Shown: piece after piece, positions 34,923 to 45,140 of the stretch | How the letters are laid out: every line of letters starts with the position of its first letter | Position numbering within the stretch: position 1 is the first letter of the stretch | DNA from: Sclerotiophoma versabilis | Lineage: Eukaryota > Ascomycota > Dothideomycetes > Pleosporales > Didymellaceae | Length of the DNA: 64,000 nucleotides | Direction of reading: 5' to 3' | Assembly (NCBI GenBank): GCA_012274445.1 | Contig: JAAROD010000076.1 | Coordinates: forward strand, 930,001-994,000 | Notes under the pieces: model-generated | The model's input: only the letters and a program-made list of their open reading frames with translations | What the model was told of the DNA's origin: nothing | The model's database searches: none | Translations under genes and position numbers: made by a program

Positions 34923-36329
34923 ATGCAAGCAGCTGTAAACGCCTCCATATGTTTCATAGATGAAATTCCGGATGAGCTCCTTGTCACCATCGCGTCGCAC
35001 CTGCGCGTCGAACGTGGATGCTATGTTCACGAAAAAGCTGAAGAAAAACGCCGCTTCCAAAACTCAATCACCGTGCGCACTCTACACGCTCTCACGCTGA
35101 GCTGTCAAAAGTTAAATGCCATCGCTACCCCAATTCTATACCAAAGCTTCATACAGACCAAGGCCCAGCCTTGTGCGCAAGTGCAGCTTCGAACTCTCAT
35201 GAGCAAGCGTGAACTTGTTCAATTTGTCCAGTATATTGAGTTTGACACACTCAGTACTTCTATACAAATTGGGTACGAAAGTCCTCCCGAGTCAGATGTT
35301 AGCAGGTATCGTAAACAATTAGTTGCCGCGCAATGGCTTGTTCCTCCCCCAGAAACTACGTCGCAAATGGTTGGTCGAATTATGGGCTGGTGTAACCCCG
35401 ACCCAGTCTTAGGGCCGAAGCTTTGCCCGATTTTGGAACGGCTTTGGGATCTTACACCTCTCAATGCTTTCATGGTCTTGGTTGCGATCACCGACAATAC
35501 CCAAGATATGTCGCTTCCAGACCACGGCCCTGACATCCTGTCATTGGTAGCTTACAAACAGTACAACCATCCTGGCATGTTCAGACGGCTGTGGTTGAAA
35601 GGTACCGGACCAAATATGCGATACCCCTTGCGCATGTATTGCGGGATGCCCGATGCGCAGCATGGAAATCTTAAGGAGTATATATCGAGACTACTCTTGT
35701 ACAAACCCACATGCCTGGAGTCCAGATTTCCAGCAGCTTTAGAAGAGTTATCTTTGGATATCTACGATGCAGACGTTGCAAAATTGAGCTTGCATTTGCA
35801 GAAGTGCACTTCGCTGAAACGCTTTAGCTGTCGCTGGAGATGGACCGATCAATTCAGCCCAGTGAACGAGGTCAACCTTCCTGCCCTTCATGCTGGTCTA
35901 CAATACGTCTTAAGCACCCTATCCCACCTTACTATTGACACTATGGAATCCGTATGGCTTGTCAATATGGACAGGACGATACCAGCTCTTGGCAGCCTTC
36001 GTGAGTTCAAGGCGCTGAGATATCTTAATGTCGCTGGACTCGTGCTTTGGGGCGACGATGACATTTCAGGGGCGCCACCACCCCTGTCTGCTCTTTTACC
36101 AGAGTCCTTGGAGATTTTGTTCATCAAGACTGAATGGGATGACGATGTTGAAGATGCGCTACATCAGCTAAGCGTCGATTGTGTAGTTCGACTACCCGTT
36201 CTGAAGAAGGTTGAGTGTACCTGGTCACCTGCGCCCGCATTTGTAGCCGACTACCTGATAGACGCTTACCAATTGGTAGAAGTTGAGCTCTTACTGGATA
36301 GCAGCGGAGGCGAGGATGAGGATATCTGA
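34923..36329 (+). CDS. F-box domain protein
   Basis: The frame is open from 34773 to 36329 (518 aa). I prefer the internal ATG at 34923 (468 aa) because the F-box begins about nine residues later and the upstream 50 residues look non-coding. The F-box covers about residues 10-70 (FIDEIPDELLVTIASHL … LSCQKLNAIATPILYQSF). The remainder has leucine-rich stretches, such as LEELSLDIYDADVAKLSLHL and the ESLEILFIKTEW region, that could form irregular LRR-like repeats. The C-terminus is acidic (SGGEDEDI). F-box proteins link substrates to Skp1-Cullin ubiquitin ligases; the substrate is unknown. The gene is intact and of normal composition. Confidence 0.8.
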   Translation: MQAAVNASICFIDEIPDELLVTIASHLRVERGCYVHEKAEEKRRFQNSITVRTLHALTLSCQKLNAIATPILYQSFIQTKAQPCAQVQLRTLMSKRELVQFVQYIEFDTLSTSIQIGYESPPESDVSRYRKQLVAAQWLVPPPETTSQMVGRIMGWCNPDPVLGPKLCPILERLWDLTPLNAFMVLVAITDNTQDMSLPDHGPDILSLVAYKQYNHPGMFRRLWLKGTGPNMRYPLRMYCGMPDAQHGNLKEYISRLLLYKPTCLESRFPAALEELSLDIYDADVAKLSLHLQKCTSLKRFSCRWRWTDQFSPVNEVNLPALHAGLQYVLSTLSHLTIDTMESVWLVNMDRTIPALGSLREFKALRYLNVAGLVLWGDDDISGAPPPLSALLPESLEILFIKTEWDDDVEDALHQLSVDCVVRLPVLKKVECTWSPAPAFVADYLIDAYQLVEVELLLDSSGGEDEDI

Positions 36330-36938
36330 GCTAGTCAACTGCCCGAGGGCTCAAAACGGGACGATATGAGTCCAAAACAAAGGGATGACAGTCAAATGCG
36401 TATCTTTATAGTGTTATGTCAGAGTACGTTAGTAGTCAGCATAGTAACTCTTTATCTAATGCTGCATGAACGTCATGTGTTACAAAAGCAATTTGCTCCG
36501 CTCGGCTCTACAAAGGCACAATACTACAACGCATGCATCCTTAATTTTGAACTATACTCATCCAACACAAAACACTGCTTGCAGTATTCCAGCAAAACAG
36601 AGCTGCTTCTTAAATGCCCTCTTCGCCGACATGGCATGAAAGTGTCATTACCGTCACGACTGACTCCAAGAAAAAACTTCATCTAGGCTACATAGACAGG
36701 TCTTGTTCTGAATCAGAAACATAGAGGATAACAGTCCCCCTAATCAAAAATCTCCCAAAGAGCTCTAATAAATTCTACAAAGTCGCTCGGGTTCCCCATC
36801 AGACTGGTAACAAAATCACCATGTCGGCAAAGTGTAAGAAATCATCTTCATACTAGTTTCACGTCAGAGTCACGGTTGTTAGGCTTTGATTTACACCTGG
36901 GTCTCACGCCTGCTTCCTCAGTCACTCTTTCTGCTCCC
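36330..36938. other. Intergenic region downstream of the F-box gene
   Basis: This holds the 3' flank of the F-box gene and the 5' flank of the LysM pseudogene. A 106-codon open frame (36366-36686) has a hydrophobic segment but no recognisable domain, and I do not call it. Confidence 0.35.
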
Positions 36939-37424
36939 ATGATGCGGCTCTCCACCCAGAAAACTGCTTGGCTTGCCGCTGGCTTGATACCCACAACCAT
37001 CATTGCTCAAGACTCTAGTCCCAGCGCTCCGGTCAACGCAGGTCAGCCTGTAGATTTCAACGGATGGCACATTGTTGTTTTGAACGACAACTGCCCAGAT
37101 GTGTCCCAGCTTTACGGTACATCTTTGGAGTAGTTGCTCGAATGGAACCCTACCGTATCCTCCAACTGCCGCACCAACTTCTGGCTCAATTCGGTCTATT
37201 GCGTGACACGATTCTATCTTCTCACATGTCTTCTCCGGTCAAGGTGCTTCGAGATACGTCCATTATTCTTACTGGTCTTACCCTCTTCATCTTCACACGC
37301 CTGCAGCTCAGCAACCAGACCAGTCACAACAAACCTGGGGCCAGCGCTGGATTCGCGCAGTAATCATGCACAATCCCGTTTCTTTGAACATCTTTACTGC
37401 TTTGCAATCCCTCACGTAGGTTGA
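36939..37424 (+). pseudogene. Secreted LysM-domain protein broken by one nonsense codon
   Basis: From the ATG at 36939 a signal peptide is visible (MMRLSTQKTAWLAAGLIP…IIA). A LysM-like module follows: NGWHIVVLNDNCPDVSQLYG, then LLEWNPTVSSNC and WLNSVYCV. A TAG at 37131-37133 interrupts the module between GTSLE and LLEWNP. The frame stays open on both sides to 37424, and glutamine would fit at this place, so one CAG-to-TAG change explains it. Secreted LysM proteins bind chitin fragments and many shield fungi from plant chitin sensing. After YCV the sequence no longer resembles LysM, so the 3' part may be decayed or spliced. Whether readthrough occurs is unknown. Confidence 0.7.
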
Positions 37425-37556
37425 TTATTCTCTGCTAAGGCTGGGTGAGGATAAGTGACCACGTTTGAAAAATTGCCTGGCTCCGGGAGCTGGTACATAC
37501 AGCAGAAGCAGAAGGCTGCAGCAGGGTAAAATAATGCAGCGCTGCACACCGATGCA

Positions 37557-38033
37557 TTAAGCCTGGACAGTAGTACTCTCTACTAACTGGAACCAGTTGC
37601 TGATAACCTTAGGATCCTCACACAGAGCTCTCTTGTAGTCGTACTTGCGATTAAAATTGACTTCCAGCTCTAGCTGACGTTTGACAAAGTTGGCAGCCCA
37701 GTTATTGCCAACAGGGGGCTGGTGGCGCTCAGCAAGTAGAGGATTGGCTATATCCTTTACATCAGCAAGCCAGAGCGATTAGCCTCGCTCATTTAGCTTT
37801 AGTACGTGCTAGAGAGTTACCTCCTCCTTAGTGCTAGTCAGATTTATCATATTAGGCTTGCAATCGCGTCGTGAAGAGGATCTAGCAAGTCGTGTGCTAA
37901 GAGTGCTTTAGGGCACTCTATAGATAGCTACAGCGCGTTGCTAGGAGAGTGTCGCGTCTTGTTGGATAGCCTGGAGAGCAAGCTGTATATCTGCTTCATT
38001 CAAGGGCCTTTTAGTTTTGTTGCGTTGAGGCAT
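37557..38033 (-). pseudogene. N-terminal fragment of a pogo-type transposase (element F)
   Basis: It starts MPQRNKTKRPLNEADIQLAL and continues through four TAA/TAG codons with the CENP-B/Tc5-type helix-turn-helix region: KEEVTL near the middle and LLAERHQPPVGNNWAANFVKR at the end of the DNA-binding part. It stops at 37557 before the DDE domain. Compared with the A-C transposases the RIP damage is light. Confidence 0.75.
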
Positions 38034-38113
38034 TGTAGGTAGAGTAAAATTTAGTGTGGTTTTGGCAAAAGTGATCAGCTCGCTTGGGTGATCAGCTCGC
38101 TTGTGGAGTACGT
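37557..38113 (-). mobile_element. 5' fragment of pogo-type DNA transposon F
   Basis: The terminus at 38113 is next to a TA (38114-38115). Reading inward on the minus strand, the end begins acgtactccac and carries caagcgagctgatcac twice with a 17-bp period, the same architecture as in elements A, B and C. A transposase start follows at 38033. Only about 550 bp remain and no second TIR is seen, so the element is truncated. Confidence 0.75.
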
Positions 38114-38296
38114 TATAGGACAAAGTTAAAATTTAAGCAAACAACTAGAAAAATAATAATGTTAAAATTTGGAAACTGAGAGAGGCTTCTGAAAATCCTC
38201 ATCGTCTAACCATACAGTAGCACTGTGATACCTATACGTTATTTCTATACCCTGTTATAGAAAATACGATTGCCAGGAATTCTCCCAGCCTGCTAC

Positions 38297-38874
38297 CTAC
38301 CTGAATTTACATAGGGAAAAGAGGTTAGGGTTTCCCCTTGGTGGGTTTCTATGAGTTATAAGGTTCTCAACTTCAACACAGGTGTCTGTTTGATGATTAT
38401 AAATGACCACGCATCTCTCAGTGCCTGGGTTTCCTATATAACAACTTTTGTTAGACCTCTTTCTAATGTGGCGAAGAGACTTGACATACCACCAGGATAA
38501 CCACCACCACCAGCACCAGACATAGGGAATATTTGGTATTGAGCCGGAAGGGTTTTAGGCGGAAGGGCAAGACGTTCGGTGTTAGTGAAGATATGAGGGT
38601 AGCTATTAGCGCCCGTGCCAACAGTCGTGCCAGCGACCAGATGGCGACATGCAGCCTGCCAACAGTTGTTGATGGAGGGCGCACTCCAGATGCCAATTGG
38701 AGAGCTAGTGCCACACTCTTGCTGTCTAGCATTGGCTCTTGCCTCCAGTGCTGATTTGGGATCAGGGCTGGGAAGGCCCTGCACTATAGCCAAGGTAGAC
38801 ATGAAGAGAAAGGACTGCTTTATAGTTAGTTATAATCGTTTTCTAATATAATAGTGCTATACCGTAAAGCGCAT
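38297..38874 (-). CDS. Secreted RNase T1/N1-like protein (three exons)
   Basis: The exons are 38874-38863, 38817-38490 and 38433-38297, with introns of 45 bp (GTATAG…AAAG, CTAAC branch site) and 56 bp (GTATGT…ATAG). Spliced length is 477 nt, 158 aa, all in frame. Exon 1 plus the start of exon 2 form a signal peptide (MRFTQSFLFMSTLAIVQG). The body matches the guanyl-specific RNase T1 family: ANSYPHIFTN (Tyr38 and His40 of T1), YQIFPMSG (the place of YEWPIL), GNPGTERCVV (Arg77) and LITHRN (His92). Six cysteines are present. The catalytic Glu58 position appears to be Ile, so activity may be lost or reduced. RNase-like secreted proteins without full catalytic sets are known as effectors in powdery mildews; that role here is inference. 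Exon 1 is only 12 nt and is the least certain part. Confidence 0.8.
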
Positions 38875-40722
38875 TTTGTTGGTTAGACTTGATATTCTTT
38901 GAAGATGCTTCTGGTAAACAGTTTTAAGAGTTGGAGTTGTTTCTAAAAACTAAGTGCTGGCAGCTGATTTAAATACATAGAATGAGTGTTATACGTGTAT
39001 ACAGTATTACTAGTACAGGTATTAGTATAGCTAATTTGTCTCTAATTAATCCCAACGCGATTTATACATATAATCCATAGACAATAGAAATGAATTTCAT
39101 TTATCCTTTGCGTTATTAAATTTAAAACCTTATATATATAAAAAAATTAACCACATGCTAGCAGGTTGTGTACTAGATTTTATTGGTTGGTGTTCATTGT
39201 GACCTAGCACAGTAACAGATTGTCTACTTCTCCAGCACTCCTAGGTCTCTTCCTACAGGTGTCTCATTTCCGCTCCTTCCGTTCATTCTGCTAGAGTTAG
39301 ACTAGGGATCCTTTACAGCAATAATGTAGAGAAATTGGTCTTAAAAGCTTTAGAGATTGCTGGTCAGGAAATCGATGCCCAGACCATGCGATCAAATTAG
39401 CAAGCAGTAGTAGCCTGCTCTATCATCTCGTGTACCATTTTCATTAGGTAATTGCTATACCTAGGTGGTGTTGTCGCACATGCGTTTCATAAATAGACTT
39501 TAAGCTTTGTAAATTGTTAGTGCGCGCAATACGCACTACAAAGAGCTAGTATTTGGTGTTGCACCACACAGGCCACTTCGCTAAAAGATATGCCGAGCAC
39601 GGTAAACTCATTCTCCGTTCAGGTGGAATAAACAGCTTCTAAGGCTATTGAACCCCCTAAAAACTTTAGAATAGCTAAAGAATACAAAAATTAAACTAGT
39701 GTCATAATTTTAAGTTCTTTTTATTTGTATTGTTGCGACAAACAACTACATTGTGTAGGATCCTTGATAAGATAAGATGCAGAATTAATAAGGTGCTCTG
39801 CGCAGCGCAACGCTAACACTAGGTCCTTTGTATTGCGCATTGCGTGCACGGTGTTAAGTTGTAGTGCTGGATTTAAAAAATCCTATATAACTACCTGCAG
39901 TACTTGCGCATTAACATGGAGTCCCTAGATCTAGCTGGATTTAATACAAGCAGGTGCTAGCGTGAAACATTAGCAGTGCATACCATACACTGTTATATTA
40001 TTAGTCTTTTTAATGATGTAAAATAACGAACTTGCTACTGTTATTAGTTCTAACACTAGTTCTTGATGCATATAAACTAACACGTAAGTACGTACTACTA
40101 CTGTTTTATCTTGGATCACTCTTTTTAGAAGGGTAGTTAAACATTGTGCTTGCAATAAGAGTTGGCTTTATTATACGTGTACAAATGGAAACTATAGCTA
40201 AAATCTATGCAAGTAATAGAAAGGGTAAGAGTATTAGGGCATATACCTTCTGTTAGGAGAACGAGCTAGGAACTACGTACTTCTTACCATATCTGAGTAC
40301 TACAACTGTTAATTGTTGCACGATGGCTAATGAAATATATGTGCCTACTCTTGATTGGTAGAGACATCTTGTGCCTTGCATGTAACGGATTGTACGATCA
40401 TGTTATCAGGTACTAGATGCGGCAGATCCTGATCTATACCTTTACAGCTTTTTACGGGAGCTGCGGATGTTATTGCATTGAAATCGCCCCAGATACTCTA
40501 AATATCTACACTACACCCAGGTCTTGCAGCTAATCAGGGGTTAGGTACAGGATTATTGGAACAATTCAAGGTTGGGCAATGCATTTCAACAATCACTAAT
40601 ATCAATCTTACTATGGGTTTCGAAACACCGAGTTAAAATTGCACAGCTAACTTATAATAGTAATCTGAGCGTGGTAGTCCAGCCGTAAGCAGTTATGTGC
40701 CCAGCTAGTATTGTTACATCAA
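38875..40722. other. Intergenic region, 1.85 kb
   Basis: Moderately AT-rich DNA holds the upstream regions of the two flanking secreted-protein genes. A TATTTAAAT sequence (38967-38975, minus strand) lies about 95 bp before the RNase-like gene. No other gene, RNA or repeat could be supported. Confidence 0.4.
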
Positions 40723-40734
40723 TGTATATATATA
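40723..40734 (+). promoter_or_regulatory. TATA box of the second cysteine-rich protein gene
   Basis: A run of alternating ta lies about 100 bp upstream of the ATG at 40832. Called by motif and position. Confidence 0.4.
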
Positions 40735-40831
40735 TGTCCCTCCCACCACACTTAAGTAAACAAGCACGATTACTACTAAGACATTATTAAAAAGACTTTT
40801 ATAAAGATTTACCTGTTAAATTTCTAGCATT

Positions 40832-41294
40832 ATGCACACTACTACTATGCTTTCAGCTATTTATCTGCTTGCAGGAGCATATATGTAAGTTTAGCAAACT
40901 ATTCTATTACTAACTTCTATCTTTCTAAAACCTTACTAATTTTTAAAAAGTACCAGCGTAAATGCATCAGCGCATACTAGGCTTGTTTGCTGCCAACTAG
41001 TTGGTGGTACATGGACCTACAATGGAGAGCTTACCAAGGATGTGTGCAGTAACGACTATTCAAACGAGGTAAGTAGAAATACCATATAGATGTTATTGTT
41101 GCTTACTATAGTAATTATAGGCGCAATTCCGCAACCAATACTGTACTGGCACGAATGATAACAAGTTGAGTGGAGATGATTTTTTTAAGAGCTGCAAGAC
41201 TTGGGCAAGCAATGGCTTCACCGATGCATCAGGAAAAATTATTACAATTTCGGATCAGAGCACAGTTGGTTCTGGCGATAATACCAGTTGTTAG
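40832..41294 (+). CDS. Small secreted cysteine-rich protein (three exons)
   Basis: The exons are 40832-40884, 40951-41068 and 41121-41294. The introns are 66 bp (GTAAGT…AAAAG, TTACTAAT branch site) and 52 bp (GTAAGT…TATAG). The spliced frame is 345 nt, 114 aa. Residues 1 to about 24 form a signal peptide (MHTTTMLSAIYLLAGAYITS). The mature part has six cysteines (CC, C, C, C, C-terminal C), so three disulfides are possible, with motifs such as LVGGTWTYNG and GDDFFKSCKTW. I recognise no domain. Both introns have canonical sites and all three exons stay in frame, which supports a real gene. It lies 220 bp from a TRIM-like element and close to RIPped DNA; an effector role is plausible but inferred. 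Confidence 0.82.
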
Positions 41295-41512
41295 GTTGAT
41301 TAGAACAAGTTGAAGAGAGCTACCCAGTTAAGAGGAGCTAGGAAATTAGAAGGTATAGAGGTGTTCTACGGTTAGAAAGATAGTGTTGACTCTATTGTTA
41401 ACGTCCACTCATTTTTTGAAAGATTTCACACTTTGCAAAACTATACTCTTCTTGATTTACGTGCTAGATATATTATTGATTAGATAACTCTAATACTAAA
41501 ACTACTTATTAA
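41295..41512. other. Short spacer between secreted-protein gene and TRIM
   Basis: This is the 3' flank of the upstream gene. Nothing further is visible before the target duplication of the TRIM-like element. Confidence 0.4.
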
Positions 41513-41517
41513 ATTGT

Positions 41518-41661
41518 TGTTAGACCCTGGGTGCGTCCAGGCCCCAATAAGAGTTGGGATGATAATATAAGTACTGTTCCAGTCCGTTCGCTTGTAGGAG
41601 TGAACATTCTATACCTTTTAGAGGTGGTCTTGGTTCAGTAGGCCGGAGCTGGGTCCTGACA
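41518..41661 (+). repeat. Left LTR of the TRIM-like element (unmutated)
   Basis: 144 bp, TGTTAGACCC … GGGTCCTGACA. It keeps CpG- and CpA-containing sites that are changed in the right copy, so it serves as the reference sequence for the pair. Confidence 0.85.
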
Positions 41662-42179
41662 TAATGTTTACTTCTATGCCTGTAGCGTGGCGTGGATTCT
41701 GAGCGTGTGTTCGAATCCAGAGTTGGTCAATGTTTGGCCCTAGGTTGTGATACCCCGCACGGGTCCAGGTTGTCAGCCTAAGCTGGCTCAGCCGGGTAAG
41801 TGAGCAAGCAAGGCTTAGATTAGCCCTATCAGCAAAGAAGAGCTCTGCCCTTAGCAAGAAGAGCTCTTGTCTTAGCTATTGGCGTAAGGAGCTGAGGCAC
41901 GGCGTCAGCAAGCACGTAGCTACAAGCTACCTAACTTTGCCTCTAAGCAGGCTAGTGTAACCTACAGCATCACGAGTATAAGCATTTCGCAGGGCCACCT
42001 CTGACTTTGCCCTAAGCAGGCTGGTGTGATTTGCCCTAGAGTAGGCTGGTACAGGCTGTAGCACGTTTGTAAGTCCTAGAACAGGCAAACGTAAGCCCCT
42101 AATGTGCTGTAGCTGCTAGAAGGTCTAGTACTTGGTAACCTTTGCGCTAAGGACAGCGCGTGCTTAAGAAGGGGGATAG

Positions 42180-42322
42180 TGTTAGATCCTAGCTGCGTCT
42201 AGGCCCTAACAGAGTTAGAATAATAAAATTAGTACTGTTTCAGTCTGTTTGCTTATAGGAGTAAACATTCTATACCTTTTAGAGGTAATCTTAGCTTAGT
42301 AGGCTAGAGCTAGGTTCTAATA
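42180..42322 (+). repeat. Right LTR of the TRIM-like element (RIPped)
   Basis: It aligns over its whole length with the left LTR; nearly all differences are C-to-T or G-to-A (for example gtccaggcccc to gtctaggccct). It borders directly on the long RIPped block that follows. Confidence 0.85.
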
Positions 42323-42327
42323 ATTAT

Positions 42328-45140
42328 ATAGACTATCTAAGCTAAATAATAAGTTAAAGTAGATTATATATAATATAAGCAGAAGAACTACTAAGTAAAG
42401 TAGAATTTCTTTCTATAACTCTACTACTTTATTTTTATTCTACTAATAACTTCTCTATTAGCCTATTTATATATAGTAGATAAAGCTTAAATATATCTTA
42501 TACTTTAGTTTCTAAAATAAAATATAGTACTTTAATAGTTATATACTATTACTATATAATAGAGTATTATAAAGTCTATATAGTATTATATCTTCTCTAA
42601 GCTATTCTAATTAGAATTAGTACTATAAAGTAAGCTATATAAAACTTATACTTTATATAAGCTTAGAAAAAGATAAATATTATTCTTATATTAGTAATAC
42701 TCTTCTCTTAGCTATTCTTATACTATCTATTCTAGTATAAAATAAATACTATTACCTAAAGCTAGATTCTTATATAATACTACTTCTTATTTTAATAGTC
42801 TAAGAATAGCTCTAGTAATATATATAAATAGCTAGAGTATGCTAGTAAAGAGAGTATAGTAAACTCTAACCTACTTATAGAAGGTATTAGCTTTTATACT
42901 TATATTAGATAATAAGCTTTTAATAGCTATAGTAACTACTTTTTTAATACTAAATAAGTATATCTAAGCTATAAAGAAATAATATAAGAAACTCTTAGGG
43001 CTATACTACTTATTTATATTTAAGGCTAAAATTATATAACTAAAGAATATAAAAAAATATTACCCTTATAATAATAAGAAAGTATTATAGTAAGAGTTAA
43101 TAATTATATAAGCCTAATAGTAGTATAAGTAGATTAAAAAGATTAGATTAGTAGATAAGAAATATTAATTAGCTCTAATTAAATCTAGAATTAGCCTTAA
43201 AGTAAAATATATATAGAGTTATACTCTTTTACTATAGAAATAAAATAAAAAACTTAATTAACTATTTTATAAACTAATTAGTCTTATTTAGTTATCTTAG
43301 CTTAAATAGTTATAAGCCTAGTATTATAAAGACTATATAGTAGATCTTCTCTATATACTCTATATAGCTAAAAAGGTAGATAGAATTAATTATATACTTC
43401 TAAATCTAACTCTTCTTAAAAGTTAGATAATAGAATCTAATTTCTAACTCTTAACTAGCTAGGTTATACTTAAAAGCTAATTAGATTAGCTCTACTAGTT
43501 TACTTAGCTTAAGCTCTATATAAAAGATAAAGTAGTATAGAATTAGATTAATTTATATAGTAAAATAGTTATAGTAATTAATAAATAAGAGCTAGAGTAT
43601 CTAACTCTCTCTCTAAAGCTAGTCTCTAGAAACCTCTAAGATAATAGTAATAAAGAAAAGCTAAGTATTACTACTAATTAAGAATAGTATTTTCTTAGAA
43701 TAGAAGTATATAAACTAGTAATTAGTAACTACTCTAAAGAAGTCTAGAAATATAAGGTTATAACCTTAAGATAGATAAGATTAGCTTTAAAGCTTAGTAA
43801 TATCTAAGATTAAATTAATAAAATAGTATTAGCTAATCTTATAGCTCTAATATTAATTAAGATACTTAATTTCTAAGAATTAACTCTGCAGGCTCTAATT
43901 TAAATTCTAAAGAAGAATTTAGTACTAACTAATAGTAATACTATACTTACTTTAAAAAGGCCTAATTAGGCTAGATCTTACTAAATAAGTAGTTTAATAA
44001 GTAGTAAGTACTCTATAGAAAAGCTTAGGTATTTAAAATTACTAAGATTAAAGAATAACTTACTCTTACTAACTTTCTTAATATAATTACTCTTATGCTT
44101 ACTCTAGAATAGTCTTACTTAATAAGATAGTAAATAATTATAGATATAGCTTTTAGTTATTAATTAATAGAAATAAAGAATCTATCTTAGGTCTTTATAT
44201 TAATACTCTAAGAATAAGCTATTACCTTAGCTAAAGGTAAAGAAAACTTAGCTTTTATAACTCTAGAAGAGAGCTCTAATTAGAATAAAGATAAAAGAAA
44301 AATAGAATTAAACTAAAAAAGCTATCTATATAAACCTAAGAACTCTATACTTAAAATTCTATTACTTAGTATAGACTTTAAACTGTAATTACTAGATCTT
44401 CTCTTTCTAGATTACTAAAGATATCTCTATTAAACTTTAATAAATGTAAGATTAAAGAGAGACTTAATAACTTAGAATATAGTAAGCTTAAGAGATAAAT
44501 TAAAGAAGCTAGAAAGAAAACTAGATTATAAGAGAATAAATTATCTTTAGCTAAATATCCTAGTTTAATTTTAGTAGTAGTTATTAATCTATTCTAATTT
44601 TAACCTAAGTTAGGTAGAGTCTATTCTATAATAGATTATAAATATTTCTTATTAAAAAGCACTATTCTTAATAGTAGAAGAGTAGTCTACTTAGTAAATA
44701 ATAAATTACTTCTAATACTAAGAACTTTTAAATAGTTTAATCTAAATAAAACTATTAATATAGGTACTTAATTACTACCTATTTTAGAATTAGGAAACTA
44801 TATTCTTAAAGAAGGCCTAAATAGAAATAATAGGCTAAAGACTAAAGATCTTATACTTAAGAATATTAAGGTTATTAAAGAATTCTATATAAAAATTATA
44901 TCTAAAGCTTACCTAAAGTAAATAGGTATATAGTATCTTAGATTAGATAATACTTTTAGGTATAGAATAATTAAATATAAAATTATTATAGCTAAGCTAT
45001 ATACTACTTATAATCTTATCTTTATTAAATATAATAAAATTACCTTTTACTCTTTTTCTAGTATATATAATATATTAAGATTATCTAAACCTATAGAAAG
45101 ATTAGAAAGTAAGAACCTATAGTATTAAAGATTAGGTTAC
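42328..45140 (+). mobile_element. RIPped Copia-type element, 5' part
   Basis: Very TpA-rich DNA reads on the plus strand as a Copia-like polyprotein through TAA/TAG codons. Clearest is the region 44690-45130, where a protease/GAG-pre-integrase-like order appears (YFLLKSTILNSRRVVYLVNN, then LLPILELGNYILKEGLN and YCRLGYYNN-like text). No full domain is open. The sequence is cut at 45141 by an LTR of the 499-bp Gypsy family. The start of the element was not found. Confidence 0.5.

Larger units (their letters stand above)
41518..42322 (+). mobile_element. Small non-autonomous LTR retrotransposon (TRIM-like)
   Basis: Two direct repeats of about 144 bp (41518-41661 and 42180-42322) begin TGTTAG. 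The left one ends CTGACA and the right one, after transitions, CTAATA. They enclose about 518 bp without coding capacity. A purine tract, agaagggggat, precedes the right LTR. The flanking 5-mers are attgt (41513-41517) and attat (42323-42327), a target duplication with one G-to-A change. Size and structure fit a terminal-repeat retrotransposon in miniature. The left LTR and interior are almost free of RIP, while the right LTR carries many C-to-T and G-to-A changes. Confidence 0.85.

Noticed and set aside
38325..38335. Telomere-like ttaggg
   Set aside because: A single copy inside the 3' exon of the RNase-like gene; no tandem array.
41708..41725. tRNA gene or SINE suggested by a B-box-like ttcgaatcc
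   Set aside because: No A box at the right distance and no cloverleaf could be drawn; it is inside the TRIM-like element, so chance or a captured fragment is more likely.
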